From Dioscorea cayenensis subsp. rotundata (lineage: Eukaryota; Streptophyta; Magnoliopsida; Dioscoreales; Dioscoreaceae), in assembly GCF_009730915.1 (NCBI RefSeq), contig NC_052494.1, positions 682,001 through 746,000 on the forward strand: 64,000 nt of DNA, read 5' to 3'. Of this stretch, positions 23,201 through 34,015 are shown one piece after another. A program made the position numbers and the translations under genes. A model generated the notes under the pieces. That model was not told where the DNA came from and ran no database searches. It saw only the letters and a program-made list of their open reading frames with translations. Each line of letters starts with the position of its first letter. Position 1 is the first letter of the stretch.

Positions 23201-24318
23201 TGTTTATTATATATCATTGAATATACATGCATGAGAATCACAGAGGCAGTGTTACCTACCAATTACTTGGTGTTCAGGAAAGTGTGGAAGATGGTTGTTG
23301 TAGCTTGCATTGGGAGGATTGTGATCAACAAATTGATCTTGCTGCACTATCATCTAGAGAACCAATACTCTTCTATGATGAGGTTGGTTATTTCATTTTG
23401 ATTATTTCACCAAAGAAACTTCTTTGTCTTCTACTTCTTTTTATCTATTATGCTAACCTCAGCGCCCTTCTAGGTGATTTTGTATGAAGATGAATTAGCT
23501 GATAATGGAGTATCACTCTTAACTGTTAAAGTGGTAATTTATTTTTCTTTTTTACGTCTGTGAGGAAATAATTAAGGTGCTTTTCTAATGCACTACATTT
23601 GAGACTTGCTAATGATCTCACCTTGTATGTTGATCATATAGAGAGTGATGCCGACTTGTTGGTTTCTTCTGCTTCGTTTTTGGGTAAGATCATTCACATG
23701 CTATATAGAGAGTCTGTAGTTTACATCATCCAAATACGCAAATTGCTGTATTTAAGAATCAGAGTTTTCTGACCAAGTTCTCACTGCAGCTTAGGGTTGA
23801 TGGAGTGCTTATGAGGTTGAGGGATACTAGAATGCATTGTGCTTTTGTTACCGATGAAATTGCAAGGCCTATCATTCTACGTGAGAGCTGCTGGAGGGAA
23901 GCAACACTTCAAAGCTTAACCGCTGTAAGTTTTCCGCGTTATCTTCACATGAAACTGATAAAGGATAATATGTGAATGAACCAAGAGATGGCGCATGATA
24001 TAACTGACATTGTTTTGTAAACAATCTTAGATTATTGCCATCACAGCTCTGCATCAAGCATATTGAATCATCTCATTGTGTTTATCTTTTCCTGTTTTCA
24101 TAAATATGCTAAATGGTTTGTAGGAGTTTGTTTATGGAGTAATATGGAGATGAAAGGTTTACTCATCTATTATCGGCCGACGTTTTGATTTTGATTGATC
24201 TTAATTATGCAGAAAGGTTTTCCTTCTGATTCTGCTGCATATGGTGATCCTAATCTAATCAGTCAAACGCTTCCCTGTCGTCGCTCATAAGATCCAAAGG
24301 CTTCGTGTTTCCCGGTAA
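20284..24318 (+). CDS. TIP41: TIP41-like protein (TOR/PP2A signalling), C-terminal frame break
   Basis: TIP41 family proteins bind TAP42/Tap46 or PP2A catalytic subunits and link TOR signalling to phosphatase activity in the cytosol. Exons: 20284-20450, 21058-21243, 22389-22479, 23278-23382, 23474-23533, 23642-23683, 23790-23924, 24213-24290 (to 24318 if corrected). Phases agree. Family signatures are complete: [122 protein letters not shown] and [12 protein letters not shown]. In the last exon ISQTLP is followed by CRRS-stop (287 residues). Removing one C of 24273-24275 gives [13 protein letters not shown]-stop, the normal family C-terminus (296 residues). Either a one-base insertion or an assembly error is likely. 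Intron 2 contains plastid DNA. Confidence 0.93.
21650..22045 (-). other. Nuclear plastid DNA insertion (NUPT) with the 3' end of psbZ, in TIP41 intron 2
   Basis: On the minus strand 22038-21968 encodes FSGTSLWIG...INSLIS-stop, the C-terminus of plastid psbZ (a photosystem II subunit). The sequence from 21967 down to about 21650 has unusual base composition for this intron and reads like plastid spacer or other plastid sequence. I can assign only psbZ with confidence. The psbZ piece is little mutated, so transfer is fairly recent. It is not expected to be expressed. Confidence 0.7.
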
Positions 24319-24892
24319 TCCTGTGTTATGCTATGTCTCGATGGGAATTGATGAAACTGGAGAACTTCATGGATAAATGTTTAAACACCAAATGCTTATT
24401 TAAGTGGAACACATGTTAATATCATTCTGTTGATGAATTAGCTGTTTATGCAACATATCTTGGTTTTGATCAGAGTGATGATTTGTTGTGTCTGAACACT
24501 GGTCCATTATTTCGTATGGTTTGAGCTAATTAAATGCTTATGGAATATATATGAGGTGGATAAATTATTATTTACATTATTTACCATGGCGTAAGTCGAT
24601 TACTAGTAGTCATGCAGCTTTTTGATATAATTGCGTATTTTTTTTTAAAAAAAATTGAATCAAATTTGACCCAATTTTAATTCTATTAATTTTAATTTAA
24701 ATAAAAAAATTTAATTTAATATATATATTAATTTTAACAAACGATGAATGTTTATTAAAGATAATATAATCATGATTGAACAAATTATCATCCATCTCTA
24801 TTCAATAAGAAGCTTTTCTCTACACAAATCATTTGATTGTAAGATGAATAAAGAACAAATGGAGAGAGACCTACCAAAATACAATTTCTCTG

Positions 24893-24928
<36 letters not shown>

Positions 24929-25562
24929 TCAAAACTAAAACACGCCTACAATCCAAACACATCAGAAGAAAAGTCAACCATGGAATAAAATTTAACCATA
25001 TATATATACATATATATATACACTGCAACATTCAACATTGTCTGTTTGCCAGATAAAAAGGCCTGGTATAAACAAAATATAAATTTTTTGAACCGTTAAC
25101 ACGAAAAATACCTAAAGATAAGACATTCCAACAAATTATTTGAACACAAGAAACATCACAAAATTTAACTTATTCCTGAGACAAAAAGGAATAGTGATTG
25201 GGACATATACTTTATATTCCAGAAATTATATGCACAAAAATAATATCCTTCCTTTGGTTTCATAAACTAAAGTGCCCTCTTTTGTTAGCTGCCTAATATA
25301 CTTTCTACATTAAATCATGGCTATTACTTCTAGTTAATGAATAACAGCATGTATTAACACCAGCCAATCAGTCTGTTTTCAGAAGCCATACCTGAATTCT
25401 GGATGGCAGCCTACATTATCTATCATCATCATGAGGATGGAAGGAACCCGATAAAAAGCATCACTTGCCGGCCAGATCAGGTAACAGATCTATGAACATC
25501 TAATACTGACCGGGCAAAAATGACGGCATAAATAAGCTTTGAATGATCCATGTTTGAAATGT
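24319..25562. other. Convergent intergenic region between TIP41-like (+) and GON-4-like (-)
   Basis: This holds the two 3' UTRs facing each other and AT-rich spacer. A (TA)n run lies at 24897-24923 and another TA-rich run at 25000-25020. Open frames here arise from the TA repeats and have no protein-like composition. Confidence 0.5.
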
Positions 25563-28500
25563 CTACTTGGGAAGAGAAAGTCTTCTAGCCTTTTTGGATA
25601 CAGATGTATTATTGGGCTCACCTGGAATCTGTAAATGGGGCTGTTGAGCTCCGAGATGTTGCAGGTTCGAATTCTCCGGATTGCGTTTTTTGCTTGTTCT
25701 TGTAGGACGAGAGTTGGGTGCACTTGGAGAACTCTTGCAAGCATGATCCTTATTTATTTTTTGGCGCTTAGGCTTTGATTTGGAGGAACTAGCTGAACAC
25801 GAAAGTGGGCATATATCACCCTTACTTGTTCGCTTGTTGTCATTGGCAACTGATACTTGAGTTAATGGTGGTGGCTGATGTGGTGGTAGATTAAGATCCC
25901 GGATGGTGTGGGTGTCTTGGTCCGCATTGAGTGTAGGAAGCTCCTGTTAAGAGGGGCAATTTTCACTACAAGAAAACTGTCATAGCTGAATAAGATAGTT
26001 TTGAATGAAATGCTATTATTATCCTTGGTGTATGTGTCTGCCTGATCAAGCATGCCCAGTTCAAAAGGAAGCTGCTCAAACAAAGATATAATCTCTGCAG
26101 ACTAGATACTATTGTTAAGGTTGACAATAGTTTGGGATAGCTAAATTTGCCTATTGTTACAAGGATGGCTTGCAGACAGTTTAACTGACTCCAAACAGCA
26201 ACTGAAGAGAAAGATCGATTATTCTCCACATGAGAAATAATAGATATCAGTTTACCGATATCTTGGATAGCTTCTATGATTTTTTCTTCAAAAGCATAAA
26301 GTAATACCATTAGGTGGGATACACTTTTAAAGGCTTCAAAGACACAAGTACTATGGCAATTTTAGTGAAACATAGATTTGAGTGTCATTGTGTAACTATC
26401 TACAGATGTCCAACACTGCAAGTCTGCAACCTTAAAAAATGTAGGTAAACAAAAGCATGATAAAATTAACAAATTGCCCTCCAACACTGGTGAACAAAGT
26501 AAATGTAAAAGAAATGTTTAATTTCTCATGGAGTTCCATATTCACTAAGAATTAGCATTAACTAAGAAATATAGCATTCACTATGCAGCAGCTAATAATC
26601 CATTTAATTCTACCATCATTTATGATATTCTTGTAAAGCATACCTTATTCTGGACTTCAGTGGATGGTTCATGATCCAGCCCCTCCCCTTCTGAATCATC
26701 CATCTCTTCACATTCAAACTCAACATGTTCACTTTCTTCTTCAGAATCACTCAATTCTTCCTGTTCCATTATTATATCTGGAATGGATTCTTCAAAGTGG
26801 GTGCCTTCCTCATATTGATATGCATCACCATTGCTCGTCAGTCCAATATTTGAAGAATTGGCGTTCATTGTGCAATCTCTTGAAAAAGATGAATCAGATG
26901 GATCTAATCTTTCAGAACTATTATCTCTTACGCCATTACATAGGAAACTCGTGTGTAAGCTGTTTTCTACTATCCTGTTCTTCATCTGTAGGCCTATTAC
27001 CCTCAATACTTCCTTCACTTCTGTATCTCCTTCTTTTCGTTGATTCTGCATCTTTTGATGAGGATAACCGAATGTCCAAGTCAATGTCATTTTCCTTCTC
27101 ACCATGACTGGGAGATTTTGAAATCATCACCACGTGATCATCATTTGCCATGCCTTGTCTTAAATTGCAACTAGATGGACCGGCAACGTGATCATAGTTG
27201 CGCTGTACTAACTGCAAGTTACCAGACAACAGCTCACCTGATGACTGAATGGCCGCATCATGGTTTAAGTTTTCAGTTCTTTGCAGGAGGCGATGAAAGT
27301 CGATTGTACTTAAACTTGAAGGCACTTCATCAACTGGCCTGAGAAAATGCTGACCTTGAAGGAGATTATTGTCAAACTGAAGAGAATTTGGAGGGAAAAA
27401 ATTGTATGTACTTGAAGCAGTCCCATTACAATTCACAGAATAATACAGAGAAAGTTGATTTTCAGAGGTTTGGAACAGTAGAGGATGCATATGGAGGTCA
27501 TATTCAGAAGCGTTCTCCTCAGCAACAGACTGATCTGCATGGGTTTTCCCATCTTGTCGACATCCAATTACGAGGTCATTATCTGAGAAATTTGTTTTGT
27601 GCTTCTCAAGATTTGATGCTGTTGGTCCTGCGTTAACCACTTGAGGAACGGATGAAACAGCTGTTTTTGTCATGTTACTTCCAACATTAGAATGAACTGA
27701 TCTGCACTGGTAACTTTTAAATGCTGACTGAGAAATCACACGACCAGATGGAGGTAGGTTAACAGGAGGCAAGCCAGGTGCTAACTTAACTAATCGGACA
27801 CCTTTACTTTTTTGTGTTTGACATGATAGGGAGGCCATTTGCTTTCTAGAAGGTTTGGGAATCAATTTAGAAGGCAGTTGCTTGGATAACAATACAGTCT
27901 GAGACATACCACCTCCGAGATCAGAAGAATGAGAAAATTTATTCAGGGTCAAGGGGGAAGCCACATGTTCATTGGTAGCTCCTCTTAACCTTGGAAAATC
28001 ACCACGTCCATCTGAACCAGAAAACCTTGGGTCAGTCAATCAAGTGCAATCATGTAAAAATTTACCAGAATGTTAACCACTTTTATAATGCTTGAAATTA
28101 ACATACCAGAAGGCATGCAGTTGTAGCTTCCAGGTTGTGTTTCTGCCAAGAATGCTTCATGAACATAAGCTTCATCTTCATCATCAATGGCATCAGCATT
28201 ATTATCTAATCCATTATCAACCTGTTATAATTAACATAGTTAGAAAATACATGCCTAAAATTCCATCAAGCCACCTAGTCTACTCAACTAATGACCAAGC
28301 TAACCTCCTTTCCAGATGAAAGTTGACGTTCACCAAGGGAGGCCTTGCGTTCCCTTCTTTTTGCTTCATACAGTCGTCTTTGCAACTTACGAGCTTCACA
28401 TTTTTTATATGATTTCTGTGTTCCAGTAGCCATTCGCCACTGACGTTGAAGCAAAGATGGATCTCTATGTGGAACAAAAAATTTCCAAACTGACAACCAA

Positions 28501-31500
28501 TCATGCTTAAAGACTTTCAGACCCTGCTTTTAAAAGAACATGACATGGGTTCACAAAGAAAATAGGATGTGCATTTGAAATGTAAAGCCAGAGTATTGGG
28601 TATAAACCACCTCATAAATTCGAGCTTGCTCATCAGGAGTCAACGGAGATGCCTTCATACGGCGAACAGCCTGCATGAGTCAAAAGGCTCAGATTCACAC
28701 ATCTACAACCAGACAGACTCATGATCAACTCTTATTGCCGCTTAACCAGGTAAATGAACTTTCAAATATGTAATGGCCATTGGCCCATTGCATTTTGAAT
28801 AACTATAATGTCAGATAAGGTAAAAATTGTGAACGCAGCTGGATGATGATATGCCCAATTTATCAGTTGAGAACAAAACAACACCATGCACTGGATTATC
28901 AGAATGGAGGATATAAAATGAACAATAGTACTGTATCATAATATAGCTCACTGAATGAAATTTATCATACATGGTTCATAAGGGATCACTAAGAAATCAG
29001 CATGTCCAGGAAGGCAAATATAGGCAAAATTTAAACCATGATCAACTCTAGTTGCCATTTATCCAAGTAAATGGAATTTCAAACATGCAAAGCCATCGCA
29101 TGTCAAAAAGTTATAATGTTGGGCATGGTACGAAATTATGAACCCTACTAGATACTGATATGTCCACTGTATCAGTTCAGATAAAGCAGAGTTGTTAGTA
29201 TCGAACAAGCTATTCCATATAGCTTCCTAGAAAAATAAGCAATTATCATCTAAATCAAATAAATAAATTCATATTGTAAGAATGCATAGTAAAAAAAAAA
29301 AATAGCCACATTAGTTACCTTTATCGCATTCTCTGGTGCTTTTGATGAGCTACGGTTTTTCTGCCTAACAAAAATCTACAACACAAAAATAAAAACATAA
29401 ATCAAAAAGCTAAACTTGTGCTCTGCATTGTACATGTTGGTTATTGCTTACATTCTTCCTACAAATTTAAAATGAGAAAATACGCATGCTTTCTTTAATT
29501 GATGATGGGTACTCAAGCTAAGTTTGAGTACATTTTTCAACCAGATTAGGGAAATTAAACCAAGGAACAAAAAACAAAATCACAGGAAATGGAAATAGTG
29601 AATTTTAGTCTACCATAATAAATTCATCCAAGAAGAAAGAAAGAATGGCAAGAACAACTATGTATTCCCTAATTCTATTCTCAATAAACTAGAATAGAAA
29701 TAACCTGATGATCAGTTTTACAAGGAAGATAGTGCCGCCGAATGGATGCCCAGTCATTGTTATATTTCATTATTCCCATCGCCAATAATCTGCAGCAGAT
29801 ATAAACCATAAAAATGTGGCATTCAGATACTCATCAACCAAATAAAGCTGTTAAAGAACATGATCATGAAGAAATAGAGAATCACACCAATCAATGAATA
29901 CTTCAAGATTGTAAAATAAATGCTCAATGATCAAAGGAGAGCTTAAACTTCACTACAATATTATCTAGGAAAATTAAAGCGTTAAAATGCAGGAAACCAT
30001 GTCATATACCAGTATACCACCAAGGGCAGCTAAAGATTTAGTTCAGCAGAAACTCTCAAGACAGTCACAGGCAACCATGCATGAAGGTTGCAGGCTTATA
30101 TTATGAGTGGGAATTCATAATGGGTCATGTGATGTAAAAACAACAAAACATGGGACAAACCTGTCTTCTGCATCTGTGAAAAGCACACGACTGGCAGCTG
30201 TTTGTATAGGAGGTTTATGAGGGAATAAGGCTGAGTTAAATAAAGGGTAAAACCTTTGGGTCAACTTAGCGATATCCTTTGGTACAAGAGCGACTGGCTC
30301 TTTCATTGTGTTTTCCACAAGCATAGCAGCCAATGTCTTTTTAGGCTGCGGCAGCCCTGATGATTGTGAAGAAGCTGTACTTGAAGATGCAATAGCAGTT
30401 TCTTCAATAACAACATCATTTCTTTCACCGGAAGGCTCACACAAAGGCAGCTGAAAAAGAGGTTCCTTTGTGAAATGGCTTTTATCAGCCACATCTTCCA
30501 CATGAAGATGTCTGTATCTCAACACAGCTGCCAGATCATTGAACACCATAAGTAATGATTCAACCAAAAGTTATAACGAAGAAAAATACAGAGAATAAAA
30601 ATGTGAAGAAAATTCCAATTAGTCACCTACTGGCTGAAACATCAGTCAAGTAATTCTTGGCCAACTTAAGGGGAGCAACATCAAGAACAGACAGCACAGG
30701 GATATCCATTGAAGGTGTCCAATCTGAGAATTTAGCAGTTTGATTGCCATTGTGATTCAGTGAGAAATGAAGATGCAGAGAATGAAAGCATTGATTAGGA
30801 TATGGTGTTTTCCTAAGTGTTAATGCTTCTTCCCATTTATCAACTATCTCTAAAATCATATTTTTAACGTCACTTGCAACTTGCTGTCTAGAAGGATCAA
30901 GTACAGAAATTGAGAAGGTTTGAATAAGAAGTTGGGTGTGCTCATATATTGAAGAATACAGCTGGCCTATTTGTTGAGCTGTAAACCCATTGATAAGATC
31001 AGCACCAGAAAAGGATGATGAGCATTGAGAAAAGCCTCCAGGAGGAGAGAACTGCCACCCAAGGGGAGGGTATGGAGAAATATGTGTGTTGGGTACAAAT
31101 GGCAGTATAGGGCGCAGTGGAATCTTGGCTTGCCCCAGAAGATTTTTTCTATCTTTGGTAGATTCCTCCAGACGTTTCTTCTGCCTGGTTTCAGGTCTAT
31201 GGAGATCTCCCTCTCTCTTCTTCTTCCACTCTTTATCATTATTGATACATTCATCATCATCACTCTCCAAGGCCTCTTCAATTTCAAGCTCAAAGTCAGC
31301 ATCATTTTCTTCATCATCTATATTTTCTTCGTCCTGCACTTCCTGCCCTTTCTCTGCTCCATCCAGCAGAACAGCAGCAAGAAACTTGCGGTACTCTTCT
31401 TCATCATCGACATTTTGGAAGTCACCATCATCATCAGACTCTTGAAGAAATGCCTCCAATTCCTCGAGTGTGTGATGTGCAAGGGAGTGATGAGCTCTTG

Positions 31501-31939
31501 TACGCCTGCAGATAGCCTCTTCGCTGTCTATATGAATAGCTTGCTTCAGGGAATCTTTTAGATCGCAAGTCCGCCCAGGTATTTCTTCCACTATTTTACA
31601 GGAAGCATCATCAGAACCAGGCACATTTTCCAGTTGAATCGACTGAACTCGAACAACTTCACAATGAACCACCTCTGGCGATATCCTTGCTTGCATTACA
31701 ACTTCTTCATCTTCATTTCCAGAACCCCTGTTATAGTTCTCTATCCCAACCACTGGAATTGATGATGCATTAGCATCCTGGTGATCCACAGAGATTGAAT
31801 TATCTTTCCTGACATTATCAACTAGACCTTCATTATCAGAACTCAAACCAGAAGAAGCCTCGGAAGGAGTTTCTTCTCTAAGAAAAGGATTAAAGTCCAC
31901 ATCTTCTTCCTCATCCTCCTCCTCTAGCTCCATATACAT
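25563..31939 (-). CDS. GON-4-like / SANT-Myb-like nuclear protein, frame broken by one base
   Basis: This matches the large plant 'homeodomain-like' family related to animal GON-4L, a chromatin-associated regulator; its exact plant role is not known to me. Exons (minus): 31939-30631, 30527-30161, 29789-29705, 29375-29319, 28670-28611, 28523-28305, 28221-28107, 28011-26644, 25943-25563; about 1,319 residues after correction. The N-terminus is acidic (EEEDVDFNPFLREETPSEASS) with KRxRAHHSL-type and LEELEAFLQESDDD motifs. The Myb/SANT-like part spans exons 2-6: VLFTDAEDRLLAMGIMKY, IFVRQKNRSSSKAP, DWLSVWKFFVPHRDPSLL and RQWRMATGTQKSYK. Acidic (PDIIMEQEELSDSEEE) and basic (SKSKPKRQK, RTSKKRNPE) regions close the protein. 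Exon 8 changes frame between 27105 and 26936; dropping one base of the TTTT at 26963-26966 (plus strand) fits both sides and the phase into exon 9. Confidence 0.85.
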
Positions 31940-31943
31940 GACT

Positions 31944-33300
31944 ACTAGAATACAAGTTTGCAAGAGAACCAGCAATACTATTTTGACCAAAACACCCAAA
32001 TTCTGCTCTGAAGGGTTCTAAAACCAATGGCATACTGAAAAATGAGAAAAGGTTATGTGTTATCTTAACAAAACACAATAACAATAATAAAAAGACAACC
32101 ATTAATGAAAGGGAAACAATCTCCTAATCAATATTGGATGCAATTAATTATATCGGGAAAAAGAGGACTTCTTCAACAGCATGCAACAGAAAGGTCCTGC
32201 GCATTATCGGTGGGAGCAAAAAATAATAATGATTTAAAAAAAGAAACTGAATAACTTTCAGCAGGTTACAACAAGACAAAAGAAGAAAAAATTCAGTAAA
32301 TGTCCCAAATCATCATAAGCCTGATTTTGATGATAATTATCTATTTACTTATAAAAATTATGCTAAAAAGTCTTACACTCATCCTACTCAACATTGTTTC
32401 CACGTAATAAGGCTAATAAGAAGCTATTCAAATTACTTTGGTGTTATCCCTGAGGTTAGGTTGACTCAATGAACAAACCTAGGCAAAATGAAGGCACAAA
32501 AGAAGATATTTATAAATAGATGTTACAAAATAATTCACATGGTTAAAAAAATGTTTCTTTTTGAGAAGAGCAATTACTAAAAGAAATCTTGCAGAAATCA
32601 TACAGATCTTTGAAAAAAAAAATGAAGAATATCATATTACAAGAATTGATTCCTCACACATTAATATCCGAAATGATCCAGAATATAATAACCAAAATCA
32701 AAACAACTTCCAACTTCCTCTTACATCTTTCAGACAACACTAAGAGACTGCAACATTATGCTAAGGAAATCAATGCGATGCACATAATTTTCTACGGTTA
32801 ATAAGGTTCAATCCAGAAAAAAAAATTCAGCTTGAGAGACGAACGAGAAGAGAATTCCGGGTTAATACAATCTAAATTATACATTATTCCCCAAAGGTAT
32901 AACAATCAACAAGAATAAACATTGATCAAACATCATGAGAAGGAGAAATTCTTACCGTCGTGGATGAGAAAGGGAAATACAAAACCTTAAACCGCTTCAA
33001 ATTGCTAATTTTTCGCGATTAAATGCATGATTTCACTGAAAATTTAAAGTAAAAAAGAAAAATCTCAATCTCAACCAAAGAACCAAAACCCTAGGATGAA
33101 GATGGAGACGATAAACAACCAAGACCTTACCCGATCCTCAGGAAAAATCTTCGCTCTTGGTATTCAAGAGAGATTAAGAGAAGGGTTTCTAGGGTTCGAG
33201 CAAACACTGCTACCGATCAATCGAGCGAGAGAGAGAAAGAAGAACCGGAGTTGGGAGAGAAACGGTTCGGATCTTTTCAAATCGGGTTATCGGATTCGGA
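31944..33300 (-). other. 5' leader of the GON-4-like gene with leader intron(s)
   Basis: A donor (GACG|GTAAGA, minus) at 32956 and an acceptor (TATTCTAG) just above 31944 define a ~1-kb leader intron. A second donor-like site (ATCGG|GTAAGG) near 33131 suggests another leader exon ending there. Leader sequence such as GGGTTCGAG/TCTAGGGTTT-type motifs lies at 33180-33290. No coding signal is seen in the intron. Confidence 0.5.
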
Positions 33301-34015
33301 TCTAAATCAAAAAAATCCGGAAAAATTAGACCACGTGCTCATATGAACGGTCTAGATAGAAGCCACGTGTTCATAATTTAAATGTTCTTTTATAATTTTA
33401 TTTGAAAAACTTTTAATCAATTTTTCCCCAAAAAAAAAATTTTAATTAGTTCATAAAAAATTTGCTCTTTTTGGGGTTTAATTTAGCCAATTTTCTTTCT
33501 TTTTTAAAAACCTTATAGAACACTCTGTTTTTATTTTTAGTTTACATTTTAGTTTAAATTAATGAAAAAAAAGATTTTTTTTTTCTTTAAAAAGCATTGC
33601 TTTGAATGAACCAAATTTCACCTCTGGTGACCCAATTTCTGTTGTGTTGTTATGTTATCTTCGTCTTTTTTGTAATATGTTTCCGTTTTAGTAATGTATT
33701 GATGGTTTATCTATTTTTTTTTCAAAAAAATAAAAATAAAAATTATGATTATAATTAAAATTAATAAATTAAATAAACAAATTTCATTAATTCAAGAGAG
33801 AGACATACAAAAGGTTTCATCAAAACAAGGATAACATGTTTGGAAAATAATACAATGGTTGAAATCATGTCCTGTTTCATCCAAAATTCCATCAAAACAA
33901 GTTAAAAAAGCATGTAAAATATAACAACCAGAACATATATGCTGCTGTTACATACTGAAAATTTTGAGCAGCAAACCATGGCAAGAGGCCTTATTTGAGA
34001 AAAACCGACGACGAA
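33301..34015. other. Spacer between GON-4-like and the GDP-mannose pyrophosphorylase-like gene
   Basis: The region is AT-rich. It contains the promoter of the GON-4-like gene at the low-coordinate side and the 3' UTR of the next minus-strand gene from about 33,780. I see no gene or clear repeat. Confidence 0.5.

Noticed and set aside
24748-25056. 102-residue plus-strand frame
   Set aside because: It is built on TA microsatellites (IYIYIY runs) and lies between two convergent 3' UTRs.
31025-31561. 178-residue plus-strand frame
   Set aside because: It is antisense to acidic coding sequence of the GON-4-like gene, and its hydrophobic look is a by-product of complementing D/E codons.
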